A stretch of 64,000 nucleotides of DNA from Sporolactobacillus sp. STSJ-5. Its GTDB lineage: Bacteria; Bacillota; Bacilli; Bacillales; Sporolactobacillaceae. The translations under genes were made by a program, and so were the position numbers. The stretch covers positions 62,001 through 126,000 of the forward strand of contig NZ_JANFOJ010000008.1 of NCBI RefSeq assembly GCF_024385605.1, given 5' to 3'. Of the stretch, positions 42,804 to 51,296 are shown piece by piece (the stretch's first letter is position 1; each line of letters begins with the position of its first letter). The notes beneath the pieces are model-generated. The model had not been told where the DNA came from, did no database searches, and saw only the letters and a list, made by a program, of their open reading frames with translations.

Positions 42804-42817
42804 AAAGGAGGCAGCTC

Positions 42818-43081
42818 ATGGAGTATACAGCACAAATGACCAATCGATTGAAACGGATTGATGGGCAAATCCGTGGAATTATTCACATGATGGAACAGGG
42901 TGAAGACTGCCGCAGTGTGGTCACCCAGATGACGGCTGCACGGTCAGCAATGGATCGTGCACTGGGTCTAGTCATTGGCAAGAATCTTGAAGCTTGCTTG
43001 CGGGAACAGATTGAAAACGGTGAAGAGTCAGCAGAATCAATCATAAACGAAGCGGTTCAAATGCTGGTGAAAAGCCGTTAA
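42818..43081 (+). CDS. cstR: CsoR/RcnR-family repressor, persulfide-sensing CstR type
   Basis: The 87-residue protein has the all-helical DUF156 fold (NRLKRIDGQIRGIIHMMEQ). The two conserved Cys are present in GEDCRSVV and NLEACLRE. The His that CsoR needs for copper (normally just before Asn-Leu) is Lys here (IGKNLEAC), which argues for a CstR-type persulfide sensor, not a copper sensor. RBS AAGGAGG. It sits between sulfur-transfer genes and related operators, all consistent with control of this regulon. Confidence 0.9.
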   Translation: MEYTAQMTNRLKRIDGQIRGIIHMMEQGEDCRSVVTQMTAARSAMDRALGLVIGKNLEACLREQIENGEESAESIINEAVQMLVKSR

Positions 43082-43127
43082 GGGATCATGATGAAGTGAA
43101 TCCAACGGCATAAGGAGGAAATCAGTC

Positions 43128-43448
43128 ATGAGATGCATGTTCTTTTGTAAACCCAAAATTAAGAAGATAAGTACTTCAGAGCTAAAGGAAGTCTATCTGC
43201 CGAGTAAAAAGGGTAACTATTTTCTTGACGTACGCACAAAAGCAGAATTCAGTGGTCAGTCAATTCCGGGTTTTGTCAATATTCCATTGCAAACCCTGCA
43301 CAATCATCTCAATAAGATTCCGAAAGAAAAAGAAGTGGTTGTCATTTGTCAAAGCGGTATGAGAAGTTCGATGGCCTGTAAGCTTTTGAAAAAAGCAGGC
43401 TATGAAAAAGTGACTAATGTGCGTGGCGGAATGAATCGCTGGTTTTAA
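43128..43448 (+). CDS. Single-domain rhodanese sulfurtransferase
   Basis: The 106-residue protein has YFLDVRTKAEF, the active Cys in VICQSGMRSS and the final GGMNRWF of small rhodaneses. Extra Cys residues at the start (MRCMFFCKP) are unusual and could bind metal or persulfide. RBS AAGGAGG. It moves sulfane sulfur from a persulfide to thiols, and is co-located with CstR. Confidence 0.9.
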   Translation: MRCMFFCKPKIKKISTSELKEVYLPSKKGNYFLDVRTKAEFSGQSIPGFVNIPLQTLHNHLNKIPKEKEVVVICQSGMRSSMACKLLKKAGYEKVTNVRGGMNRWF

Positions 43449-43465
43449 TTTTTTATTGGGAAAGA

Positions 43466-43482
43466 TATACCCACATAGGTAT
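43466..43482. promoter_or_regulatory. CstR-type operator 4, before the second rhodanese
   Basis: TATACCCACATAGGTAT keeps TACCC and a mirror GGTA with a 4-base centre. It lies 55 bases before the second rhodanese start, so a separate controlled promoter is likely. Confidence 0.55.
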
Positions 43483-43537
43483 TCAAATGCGCGGTTTTTG
43501 ATAAAAAATAAAAAATTGTTTCAAGGAGGAAACCTGC

Positions 43538-43840
43538 ATGTATGAAGAGTGGACACCCGAAGAAGTAGAGCAACGGATACGCAGTCATGCGCCTGTAAGT
43601 ATTATTGACGTTCGCGAACCATTCGAATTTGTTGAGGGGCACATTCCTGGTGCCAAGAATATTTCGGTTAATAGAATCCAGAATCGACTCAATGAAATCA
43701 ATAAAAATCAAGAACATATCATTGTTTGTCATTCCGGAAGCAGAAGCGGTGTGGCTTCTGCCATTTTGTCCGCAAGTGGATTTAAGGTCAAAAATATGAC
43801 AGGCGGGATGATGAGCTGGCACGGACCGATCGAATTTTAA
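43538..43840 (+). CDS. Single-domain rhodanese sulfurtransferase, second
   Basis: The 100-residue protein has SIIDVREPFEFVEGHIPGA, the active Cys in VCHSGSRSG and a C-terminal GGMMSW. RBS AAGGAGG. It is 13 bases upstream of the second CoADR gene and probably co-translated. It is distinct from the rhodanese at 43128, so the two may use different partners. Confidence 0.92.
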   Translation: MYEEWTPEEVEQRIRSHAPVSIIDVREPFEFVEGHIPGAKNISVNRIQNRLNEINKNQEHIIVCHSGSRSGVASAILSASGFKVKNMTGGMMSWHGPIEF

Positions 43841-43853
43841 GGAGGGAAACTCA

Positions 43854-45500
43854 ATGAAATACGTCATTATTGGAGGAGTTGCCGGCGGTATGTCGGCAGC
43901 CACACGTCTGCGCCGATTGAATGAAGATGCGGAGATTATTGTTTTGGAACGCGGACCTTATGTTTCTTTTGCCAATTGTGGGCTTCCCTATTATATTGGG
44001 GGAGTGATTAAAGAACGGTCGAAACTGCTTGTGCAAACGGCAGAAAAGCTGTATCAACGTTTTCGTCTGGACGTGCGGACGGAAAGCGAAGTGACGCGTA
44101 TTGATCGAGAACAAAAGAAGGTGGTCATTGGTCATCATGGAAAGACTTATGAAGAGACCTATGATGTGCTGATTCTCTCAACAGGCGCGCACCCGATGCG
44201 TCCGCCAATTGAAGGAATCGACCAAGCGGACAATTTGTTCACGCTGCGCGACGTTCCGGACGCTGAACGTATTGTTCAGTATCTGCAGCAGCATCAAGCG
44301 GGTCGTGCGGTGATCGTTGGTGCCGGCTTTATCGGCATTGAAATGGCCGAGAATTTGGCAGAACGCGGAATTAAAGTGACGATTGTTGAACGAGAGCATC
44401 AAGTCCTTCCTCCGCTTGATCCGGAAATGGCGATTATGATCGAAGCTGAACTGAAAAAGCACGACATTGAGGTGCTCAAAGGAAAAACAGTAATGGGCTT
44501 TGAGAAAAAAGGTGCGGTTCTTGTTCTCGATGACGGCACGCGCAAGCAGACGGATCTGACGCTATTATCGGTCGGTGTTGTTCCAGAGTCATCCTTAGCT
44601 GATCACGTGGGCTTGGCGCTTGGCATTCGTCGAAGCATATCGGTGAATGATCAATTACAGACTAGTGATCCAAACATCTATGCCATTGGAGATGCAATAG
44701 AGGTTGCTCAAACTGTCGGCGGTCGGGCAGCAGTTATACCGCTTGCTTCTCCGGCTAATCGGCAGGGGCGCATGGTTGCTGATATTTTAAGTGGGATGAA
44801 ACGTAGTTACAAGGGAACTCTGGGTACATCCATAGTGAAAGTCTTTGATTTGTCTGCAGCTGTAACCGGATTGAGTGAGAAACTATTGCAGCGATTCAAT
44901 ATCCCCTACGAAGCGCTGCACACGAGCCCGCCGGATCATGCAACCTATTATCCGGGCAGTTTGCAGATGACGCTAAAGCTGCTCTTTGATCCTGAATCTG
45001 GAAAGATGCTGGGTGCACAGGCGGTTGGCGAGAAGGGAATCGATAAGACTATTGATGTACTTGCCACAGCAATTCATGGACAGATGACTGTCAATGATCT
45101 GACCGAATTGGAACTAGCTTACGCTCCGCCATTTAGTTCGGCAAAAGCACCGATTAATTTGATCGGCTATGCTGCAGAAAATTTGTTGGACGGCAATGTG
45201 CAGAATATTCAATGGAACGAAGTAGATCAGCTTGTGAAACAAGGAACGATACTTATTGATGTTCGGACAGAGCAGGAATATGGGAACGGAACCATCCAGG
45301 GGGCTATGAACATTCCTTTAGACGATATTCGTGAACGGTTAAGTGAGATACCGAAAAATTGCGACCTGATTGTGACGTGTCAGGTAGGCCTTCGCGGCTA
45401 TCTAGCGGCGCGTATTCTTGCTCAGAAAGGCTATTCGGTAAAGAATCTGGATGGAGGCTACAAACTGTACCATAACGTTTTCCCGGAAAAAGTAAAGTGA
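43854..45500 (+). CDS. CoA-disulfide reductase with C-terminal rhodanese domain
   Basis: The 548-residue protein has VIIGGVAGGMSAATRL, the redox Cys in FANCGLPYYIGG, GAGFIGIEMAENL and a rhodanese with Cys in VTCQVGLRGYLAA. This CoADR-Rhd type reduces CoA persulfide and polysulfide with NAD(P)H. It is a paralogue of the first half of the 40195 protein. RBS AAGGAGGG. Confidence 0.95.
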   Translation: MKYVIIGGVAGGMSAATRLRRLNEDAEIIVLERGPYVSFANCGLPYYIGGVIKERSKLLVQTAEKLYQRFRLDVRTESEVTRIDREQKKVVIGHHGKTYEETYDVLILSTGAHPMRPPIEGIDQADNLFTLRDVPDAERIVQYLQQHQAGRAVIVGAGFIGIEMAENLAERGIKVTIVEREHQVLPPLDPEMAIMIEAELKKHDIEVLKGKTVMGFEKKGAVLVLDDGTRKQTDLTLLSVGVVPESSLADHVGLALGIRRSISVNDQLQTSDPNIYAIGDAIEVAQTVGGRAAVIPLASPANRQGRMVADILSGMKRSYKGTLGTSIVKVFDLSAAVTGLSEKLLQRFNIPYEALHTSPPDHATYYPGSLQMTLKLLFDPESGKMLGAQAVGEKGIDKTIDVLATAIHGQMTVNDLTELELAYAPPFSSAKAPINLIGYAAENLLDGNVQNIQWNEVDQLVKQGTILIDVRTEQEYGNGTIQGAMNIPLDDIRERLSEIPKNCDLIVTCQVGLRGYLAARILAQKGYSVKNLDGGYKLYHNVFPEKVK

Positions 45501-45563
45501 CAAGATTCTGATAAAAATCAATCATATCTGCCGATTAAGTGGATCTGGTCTATTAAAAGAATG

Positions 45564-45600
45564 GGAGGACACCTGTAGTAAATCATAGGTATCCTCCTTT
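45564..45600. terminator. Bidirectional terminator between the CoADR and DsrE genes
   Basis: GGAGGACACCT pairs with AGGTATCCTCC (one bulge or mismatch), with TTT on the right. It serves the converging genes. Confidence 0.6.
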
Positions 45601-45923
45601 CACGGCTTAATGTATGCGTAACCACTGCTTTGTTTTTCCACTAATTCAACAACTCCTGCGGGAATAACAGATACAAATGCAAATAGTTCTTCCTTAAGTA
45701 TGTGATGCGCATTCAAGGCATTCCGGCAGGCAACAAACTGAACGCCCTGATCCTTCAAACTGTTCATCTGATTGATAAATTCTTCAGACTTATAGCCAAT
45801 GACAGCCACACCATTAGCCAGCACTTCGACCTCAGCGGTCATATCCGCCAGAAGGTTTTTAACATTTCCAAGCAGCAGAGGCGACTTTTCTTTTTCATCG
45901 ATATGGAAAATGACATGATCCAT
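45600..45923 (-). CDS. DsrE/DsrF-like sulfur-relay protein
   Basis: The 107-residue protein has the DsrE alpha/beta pattern (VIFHIDEKEKSPLLLGNVKN, VEVLANGVAVIGY) and the conserved Cys in VQFVACRNALNAH. RBS GGAGGGAG precedes the ATG on the - strand. It likely holds or passes a persulfide. It faces the CoADR operon and belongs to the same function, but whether CstR controls it is not visible. Confidence 0.85.
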   Translation of the reverse strand: MDHVIFHIDEKEKSPLLLGNVKNLLADMTAEVEVLANGVAVIGYKSEEFINQMNSLKDQGVQFVACRNALNAHHILKEELFAFVSVIPAGVVELVEKQSSGYAYIKP

Positions 45924-46107
45924 AGTTCCCGTCTCCCTCCACTTCGTCTTTCTGTTTAATATAATACAACAGTCTTTGATAATACGAGAAATACGTCAAA
46001 TTTTTTTAAAACCGTACATAGGCTTAATAAAAACCAGTTTTTAATTCATAGGTGTGTTCCATTGAGCGATTATCGCCTTTTTCATAGAAAGAGATGATCT
46101 TGATACA

Positions 46108-46191
46108 GTGGTTACTCTAATCGTTTTTTCTATTCTGATCATTAGTTTTATATTGGTAGAATGGCGCAGTCTTAATAGACTAGAAGATTAA
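46108..46191 (+). CDS. Possible 27-residue membrane peptide
   Basis: A GTG frame encodes VVTLIVFSILIISFILVEWR plus SLNRLED: one hydrophobic helix and a charged end, much like small membrane peptides. Only a weak RBS (GAAAGAGATG) is present. It fills part of the 340-base gap before lgt, which otherwise shows no gene. May be chance. Confidence 0.25.
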   Translation: MVTLIVFSILIISFILVEWRSLNRLED

Positions 46192-46267
46192 TATGATACA
46201 ATTTATTCGATAAGTAGGCGAAAAATCTAAAGTCAACAAAAAATCGTTGAAGTGGAGGAATAAATCT

Positions 46268-47071
46268 TTGACTGTTCAACCGTTAAACCCGGTCGCTATT
46301 CATCTTGGTCCGATTCAAATTTATTGGTATGGTATTATTATTGCCTGCGGTGCGCTGCTTGGTTTGATGATTGCTTTGCGTGAAGGCGACAGAAGGGGTA
46401 TTCCCAAGGATACATATGTCGACCTTATTATGTTTGCCGTACCGATTGCCGTCATTTGTGCACGTATTTATTATGTTGCTTTTGAATGGTCTTTCTATTC
46501 GCAACATCCGTCACAAATCGTTGCTATATGGAACGGTGGCATTGCTATTTATGGCGCTTTGATTGGAGGGGCAGCCACGACGATTGTATTTTGTCGTATG
46601 CGTCATCTGTCGTTCTGGAAGATTGCCGATGTTATTGCACCGAGTGTGATTCTCGGACAGGCACTTGGACGTTGGGGCAATTTTATGGATCAGCAGGCTC
46701 ACGGTGGTCCGACGACCCGAGCTGCGCTTGAGAATATGCATCTTCCGGATTTTATTGTCAATCAGATGCTGATTAACGGCACCTATTATATTCCGACGTT
46801 TCTATATGAGTCGGTCTGGGATATTGCAGGATTTATCCTCCTCCTTATACTAAGGCGGGTGAATTTGCACCGTGGTGAGCTTTTTATGTCCTATATCATT
46901 TGGTACTCGCTCGGTCGCTCGTACATTGAAGGTCTAAGGACAGACAGTCTGATGCTAGGGCCACTGCGTGTCTCTCAATGGCTGGCAATGGTACTAATCA
47001 TTATCGGTGTCGGGCTGATCCTGTTCTGGAGAGTGAGAAAAGAGAAACGTCCTTATTATCTTGATACTTGA
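46268..47071 (+). CDS. lgt: Prolipoprotein diacylglyceryl transferase
   Basis: TTG 46268 follows GGAGGAATAAATCT and gives 267 residues. Lgt marks: [14 protein letters not shown] near the N-terminus, [15 protein letters not shown], and the signature [13 protein letters not shown] with the essential Arg-Trp-Gly-Asn; later [16 protein letters not shown]. The enzyme attaches diacylglycerol to the lipobox Cys of prolipoproteins at the membrane. It stands alone and not with hprK as in many Firmicutes, so it may be a second copy. Confidence 0.95.
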   Translation: MTVQPLNPVAIHLGPIQIYWYGIIIACGALLGLMIALREGDRRGIPKDTYVDLIMFAVPIAVICARIYYVAFEWSFYSQHPSQIVAIWNGGIAIYGALIGGAATTIVFCRMRHLSFWKIADVIAPSVILGQALGRWGNFMDQQAHGGPTTRAALENMHLPDFIVNQMLINGTYYIPTFLYESVWDIAGFILLLILRRVNLHRGELFMSYIIWYSLGRSYIEGLRTDSLMLGPLRVSQWLAMVLIIIGVGLILFWRVRKEKRPYYLDT

Positions 47072-47207
47072 TCATTTCATGAGCTAATAGCACAATCAGT
47101 TATGTTCTTATAAATGTGAGATTAATTCTTTGATTCATAGTTATTAGACTATGAAATATAAACCGGCTCTTGCAGTTAAATAGACTAAAAAATAGCCATA
47201 AAACCTG

Positions 47208-47259
47208 AACTGCCCCCCTTAAGTTGGACAAATGAAAGTTCAACTTAAGGGGGGCAGTT
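47208..47259. repeat. Long perfect-stem palindrome resembling IS3-family ends
   Basis: AACTGCCCCCCTTAAGTTG and CAACTTAAGGGGGGCAGTT are 19-bp arms around a short loop. The arm TGCCCCCCTTAAGTTGGAC recalls terminal inverted repeats of IS3/IS150-type elements. With two ends facing each other and nothing between, it may be a tiny MITE-like remnant. It would also act as a terminator. Confidence 0.55.
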
Positions 47260-47323
47260 TATTTAAGGGTGGTTTTGATTACTCGATCTATTGTATTTTG
47301 TGGTGTGGTTTACGTTAATATAA

Positions 47324-47338
47324 TCGCAATCAATTTTA
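47324..47338. promoter_or_regulatory. Degenerate Zur-type box before the second 41-residue gene
   Basis: TCGCAATCAATTTTA matches 11 of 15 bases of the box at 14039. The bases before it (CGTTAATATAA) also match those at 14028. The left half is well kept while the right half has decayed. Confidence 0.45.
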
Positions 47339-47355
47339 TTTGAGAGAGGTAATCT

Positions 47356-47481
47356 ATGCCCAACAAAATATCTGTTTCACAGGCACGTTGTGAACTGAAA
47401 AGTCCAAATAGGAGGACGTACTGGCCGCGGACGCTCAAGGTCATAAAGATGAAACAATTGAAAAAGGGATTATCTCTTTAA
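47356..47481 (+). CDS. 41-residue basic protein, paralogue of the 14075 gene
   Basis: ATG with GAGAGAGG upstream encodes MPNKISVSQARCELKSPNRR and ends MKQLKKGLSL. It has the same length as the protein at 14075, with shared ELKSPN and MKQLKKGLS blocks. This copy has a Cys at 12 and Trp-Pro in the middle, and its Zur-type box is degenerate, so it may be diverging or decaying. A further 21-codon frame begins at 47503 (MLFQHEEHLATRKKKGRTRR) with no support. The remaining stretch to 47795 shows nothing clear. Confidence 0.6.
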   Translation: MPNKISVSQARCELKSPNRRTYWPRTLKVIKMKQLKKGLSL

Positions 47482-47795
47482 CAAATACTTAGGGGCTTCA
47501 CATGCTGTTTCAACACGAAGAACATCTGGCAACACGCAAAAAGAAGGGAAGGACTCGACGGCGCTGATCAGAGTTAAAAAACAGTGCCGGCAGAATGTGA
47601 AACCGACGATTGCTTATCTGCCGTGTGATAGATAGCGGCGATGAGCGCTAAACTTTCTTTTAAGCAAGGTACCATCACCTGATCTTTTTGTGGATTAAAT
47701 GCTGATAAATTTTTTCTGTCACAAGGCAGGTGAAGAATTATAATGAAGTAATGAAATTGAACTAATGCTACAAGTAATTGAAGGGAAGTGATGAA

Positions 47796-49358
47796 ATGAA
47801 ACCATTGAACGAAAGAAAAATTCGAGGAAATTCTGATGCGACTCGACTGTTATTCATTATGGAAGGACTGCTTGTCGGTTTGCTGGCAGGCGGAGCGGTC
47901 AGTTTATTCCGCTTGTTCATTGAATTATCCTTACATTTTTGGCAATATCTCTATCGGATGGTGCCGACACATCTTTGGTTAATTGCTGTCTTTATTCTCA
48001 TTAATGGTATCCTCGCGTTAATTATTGGCATGTTCGTTCGTTCTGAACCCAATATTATGGGTTCAGGGATTCCTCAGGTAGAAGGGCAGCTTGCCGGTGA
48101 TATAAAAATGAATTGGTGGCAGATTTTATGGAGAAAATGGATTACCGGGATACTTGGCATTGGTTCAGGGTTATTTCTGGGTCGGGAAGGTCCTTCTATT
48201 CAATTAGGTGCCGCGATTGGTCAGGGCGTGGCGGAACGAATAAACTCAATTGAATCGTCGCGGCGGGTTTTTATTGCGTGCGGTTCTGCGGCTGGTTTAT
48301 CCGCAGCTTTTAATGCGCCGATGGCCGGAACGTTGTTTGTATTGGAAGAGGTCTATCACAATTTTTCTCCCCTTGTGTGGATGACGTCTTTGGCGGGGGC
48401 CATTGGCGCGGATTTTATCTCGTCAAACTTTTTTGGACTTGTTCCGGTGCTTCAACTCCACTATCAGGCAAGTTTCCCACTTTATTTGTATGGGCACCTT
48501 ATTTTACTGGGCGTTGTGCTGGGCGTGCTTGGTTTTGTTTATCAAAAGGTATTGCTTTTTATGCCTCGTGCCTATGCGGCAGTTGCACCAAAACTGCCCC
48601 GTCATTTTCACGGAATCATTCCCATGCTGCTTGTGATACCAATTGGAATTTTTTTGCCGCAAACCCTTGGCGGGGGAAATCAGTTGATTTTAGATGTTCG
48701 TAACCTTCCATCGGTTGTTTGGATTCTTTTCTCATTGTTTGCACTTCGTTTTATCTTTTCGATGGTTTCCTACGGATCGGGCCTTCCCGGTGGTATTTTC
48801 TTGCCTATTTTGACTCTTGGTGCGCTGATTGGGGTTGTCTATGGTACATTAATGGCGCAGCTCGGATTGATGCCGAAGATTTATATTATGAACTGTGTCA
48901 TTTTTGCCATGGCCGGTTATTTTGCGGGGATTGGCAAAGCACCCTTTACGGCAATTATTTTAATAACTGAAATGGTGGGAAATCTTGAACACTTGATGCC
49001 GCTTGCAGTAACCTCATTTGTTGCCTATGTTATTGTCGATGTACTTGGCGGCGCGCCAATCTATGAATCACTTCTAGAGCGGTTGAATCTGGGGAAAAAG
49101 TTAAATCAGCTGAGCGGTAAAAATGACCGATTGGAGTTTCCGGTGTTTGCCGGCAGCCAATTGGAAAAAAAGCTCATTCGTGATATCCATTGGCCAAATG
49201 ACGTCTTGCTCATTGGTATTCGTCGTGGTGAGCGCGAAGTGATTCCTCATGGAGATACGTTGATTCATTCAGGGGATACGCTGATTCTGTTGACAGATCG
49301 CAATGAGCGCAGCAAGGTTAAGCGGATGTTGCACGAAATGAACACAATGGGTACATGA
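47796..49358 (+). CDS. CLC chloride/proton antiporter with C-terminal RCK_C (TrkA-C) domain
   Basis: ATG 47796 has AAGGGAAG upstream; 520 residues. The three CLC signatures are GSGIPQVEGQ, GREGPSIQLGA with the gating Glu, and GLPGGIFLPILTLGA. The Glu supports exchange rather than a channel. Residues about 440-520 form a TrkA-C domain (DVLLIGIRRGEREVIPHGD) that probably binds a regulator. The GSGIP serine fits chloride, unlike fluoride-specific CLC-F, even though a fluoride operon follows. Confidence 0.92.
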   Translation: MKPLNERKIRGNSDATRLLFIMEGLLVGLLAGGAVSLFRLFIELSLHFWQYLYRMVPTHLWLIAVFILINGILALIIGMFVRSEPNIMGSGIPQVEGQLAGDIKMNWWQILWRKWITGILGIGSGLFLGREGPSIQLGAAIGQGVAERINSIESSRRVFIACGSAAGLSAAFNAPMAGTLFVLEEVYHNFSPLVWMTSLAGAIGADFISSNFFGLVPVLQLHYQASFPLYLYGHLILLGVVLGVLGFVYQKVLLFMPRAYAAVAPKLPRHFHGIIPMLLVIPIGIFLPQTLGGGNQLILDVRNLPSVVWILFSLFALRFIFSMVSYGSGLPGGIFLPILTLGALIGVVYGTLMAQLGLMPKIYIMNCVIFAMAGYFAGIGKAPFTAIILITEMVGNLEHLMPLAVTSFVAYVIVDVLGGAPIYESLLERLNLGKKLNQLSGKNDRLEFPVFAGSQLEKKLIRDIHWPNDVLLIGIRRGEREVIPHGDTLIHSGDTLILLTDRNERSKVKRMLHEMNTMGT

Positions 49359-49397
49359 TTCAGTTCATAATTTGTGCTACAATTAAGGCAATAATTT

Positions 49398-49455
49398 AAT
49401 CGGTGATGATGTTCGCCATTAACCGCTGTACATTTGCAGCTGATAACGTCTGTCT
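49398..49455 (+). ncRNA. Fluoride riboswitch (crcB motif) aptamer
   Basis: The sequence has the ordered marks GGTGATGATGTTCGCC, then AACCGC, then GCTGATAACGTCTG, as in the crcB motif: first hairpin, conserved AACCGC, and the pseudoknot strand. An extended -10 (TGCTACAAT, 49375-49383) lies just upstream. Directly downstream is a terminator overlapping its 3' part and fluoride-export genes, which fits the family. Confidence 0.9.
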
Positions 49456-49497
49456 CATTCCCCGTAAGATGGGGAGTCATTGAGGCAGGCGTTTTTT
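49446..49497 (+). terminator. Expression-platform terminator of the fluoride riboswitch
   Basis: ACGTCTGTCTCA pairs with TGAGGCAGGCGT (G-U pairs) with an inner CCCC/GGGG hairpin, followed by six T. The left arm overlaps the aptamer 3' strand, so fluoride binding should prevent termination. Confidence 0.85.
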
Positions 49498-49540
49498 AAT
49501 TGTTACCATTTAAACAAGTTAAAAATAGAGGCGATAAAAG

Positions 49541-50158
49541 ATGGAACAGTTGCTGAGAATAGTTGTTAGTGAAGAGATGGGAGTGAAACAATGGCTGCTT
49601 CGTTTCCTATGGGAAAAGGGGTTCCCCGGGCTGACCATTCGACAAAGTGAGATGAGCCTTGATGAAAGGGGTCTACGGCACGTCAGTGTTCTGGAGGACC
49701 AATTATATAATGATTTGGCACTTATTATTGAGACAGTAGCGGATGAAACGTTGATTACATCGATATTGCCGCAATTAAAAGAACGGCTGAAGCATGGGCA
49801 AATTTGCGTCACAAACGGATTGGAGGGTGATAAGATGAATGAACATCGCTATTATACAGTGAAGGTGTATACGAAAGAAGATAATACATGGTTCAAAAAG
49901 GAAGAATACGAAAAAGTGTTGCTTTTCTTTCAAGAAAAGAACGCGATATGGACATCCATGACCAAAGGAATTGCCGGCTATGGCAGGAATCGAGTGATTC
50001 ATACTCAGAAAATGTTTTCGTTGAGCGGCAAAATACCGGTTGTGATTGAATGCGTTGTTAAGGGTGACTACTTGAATCAATTGCTTGCCGAGTTAAAAAC
50101 AATTGTTGAAGAAGGAACCATTTTTACAACGCCGGTTCACTTAATTGAAAATAAATAG
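49541..50158 (+). CDS. Tandem DUF190 protein of the fluoride operon
   Basis: The 205-residue protein consists of two DUF190 repeats. The first covers about residues 1-97 (LRIVVSEEMGVKQWLLRFLWEKGFPGLTI) and the second about 101-205 (KVYTKEDNTWFKKEEYEKVL, GIAGYGRNRVIHTQ). Most DUF190 proteins have one unit of about 100 residues. The family is often found with CrcB and may have a PII-like regulatory fold. Here it is the first gene behind a fluoride riboswitch. Confidence 0.85.
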   Translation: MEQLLRIVVSEEMGVKQWLLRFLWEKGFPGLTIRQSEMSLDERGLRHVSVLEDQLYNDLALIIETVADETLITSILPQLKERLKHGQICVTNGLEGDKMNEHRYYTVKVYTKEDNTWFKKEEYEKVLLFFQEKNAIWTSMTKGIAGYGRNRVIHTQKMFSLSGKIPVVIECVVKGDYLNQLLAELKTIVEEGTIFTTPVHLIENK

Positions 50159-50186
50159 AAATGATTAAAATGGGGAGGATTTTTAG

Positions 50187-50588
50187 GTGTATTATGTATT
50201 TCTTGTGATCTTCGGCATACTTGGGGCGATTTCTCGCTATTCAATTAGTCTTGTGATTCACGACACGGCGTTTCCATTGGCAACGCTCTTGATCAATGTC
50301 CTTGGCTGTTTTTTACTTGCATTCATCACTCAGTTTTTGTCACGCATCCCGAAACTGTCAAGCCGATTGGTAACAGCGATTGGAACTGGATTCGTCGGTT
50401 CCTTCACCACCTTTTCAACGTTTTCACTTGAGTCGATGCACTTAATTCAAACCGGACAACTATTCGCTGCCTTCCTATATCTTTTGATGAGCGGATTGGG
50501 CGGATTTATGGCATGCGGGCTCGGTTACCGATTTAGTAAGTGGCTTCTGATTCGTGGAAGAAAGGGCGTGCTCCAACATGCTGATTAA
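50187..50588 (+). CDS. crcB: Fluoride channel subunit FluC/CrcB (first)
   Basis: GTG with GGGGAGG upstream; 133 residues, four membrane helices. Marks: GAISRYSI in helix 1, FPLATLLINVLGCFLLAF in helix 2, and GTGFVGSFTTFSTFSLE with the Na+-site break in helix 3. It forms a dual-topology fluoride channel, with the second subunit overlapping it by 11 bases. Expression should be induced by fluoride through the riboswitch. Confidence 0.95.
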   Translation: MYYVFLVIFGILGAISRYSISLVIHDTAFPLATLLINVLGCFLLAFITQFLSRIPKLSSRLVTAIGTGFVGSFTTFSTFSLESMHLIQTGQLFAAFLYLLMSGLGGFMACGLGYRFSKWLLIRGRKGVLQHAD

Positions 50589-50949
50589 TTATTTAATGGT
50601 TGCGCTAGGCGCTTCATTTGGCGTTCTTGCTCGAGTGATGCTTTCCAATGAAATAAAGCGTAGATGGACGCGTGTGTTTCCATTGGCAACATTCATTGTT
50701 AACTTGAGCGGTGCGTTTGCGTTGGGTTTGCTCAACGGAGTTGGTGTAAGTCCGACGCTTTCGCTGCTTCTCGGTACGGGATTTATGGGTGCCTATACAA
50801 CATTTTCTACCTTTAATGTGGAAAATGTTGAGTTGAGCAGACGGAAACATTATTGGTCGCTCTTTTGTTATGCAGGTTGCTCCTACGTGTTTGGCCTATG
50901 TGCGGTTTATGCGGGTATTCTGATTGGGAATGTTGTGCAAGGAGGATAA
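50578..50949 (+). CDS. crcB: Fluoride channel subunit FluC/CrcB (second)
   Basis: The ATG lies inside the end of the first subunit gene; 123 residues. It has GASFGVLARVML, FPLATFIVNLSGAF and GTGFMGAYTTFSTFNVE. Paired crcB genes usually make a heterodimer with opposite orientation of the subunits. A hairpin without a T tract follows at 50959-50993. 51000-51290 shows no gene. Confidence 0.95.
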   Translation: MLINYLMVALGASFGVLARVMLSNEIKRRWTRVFPLATFIVNLSGAFALGLLNGVGVSPTLSLLLGTGFMGAYTTFSTFNVENVELSRRKHYWSLFCYAGCSYVFGLCAVYAGILIGNVVQGG

Positions 50950-51296
50950 TTGAAAGATAGTGCCGGAGAAGTTAAGAAAGCTTCTTCGGCACTTGAACGT
51001 TCAGCGTTCGTGACAGTCTCCGGGCAATTAGCAGGTCCGCCTTCTTTAGACGAATAGATCGTTGCCACAGGTGCTGTTGATGATAATTGACTGCTTTCCC
51101 TTGTAAATCGGCCATTCCGAGAAGGTTAGGAAAAAATCATAATAAAAGCGATTTCAAATTTGCTAATCAGTGTGATTGCTTCTTAATAACGAACGGTCTT
51201 CATTCATTTGCAGCTTGAGATTCGGCAGAATTTTCGTGACACGTATTCATACAATTCATTTCCAAGACATGAGAAAAAGTCCGTATTAATTATTTA

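Noticed and set aside
42818-43081. Copper sensor CsoR
   Set aside because: The His ligand is replaced by Lys and the neighbours are sulfur-transfer genes, not copper exporters.
47600-47795. A second fluoride or other riboswitch before the CLC gene
   Set aside because: GGCGATGAGCGCTAAAC looked similar at first, but the pseudoknot strand and terminator are missing.
47796-49358. Fluoride-specific CLC-F antiporter
   Set aside because: It has GSGIP with the chloride-type serine and GREGP, and is upstream of, not behind, the fluoride riboswitch.
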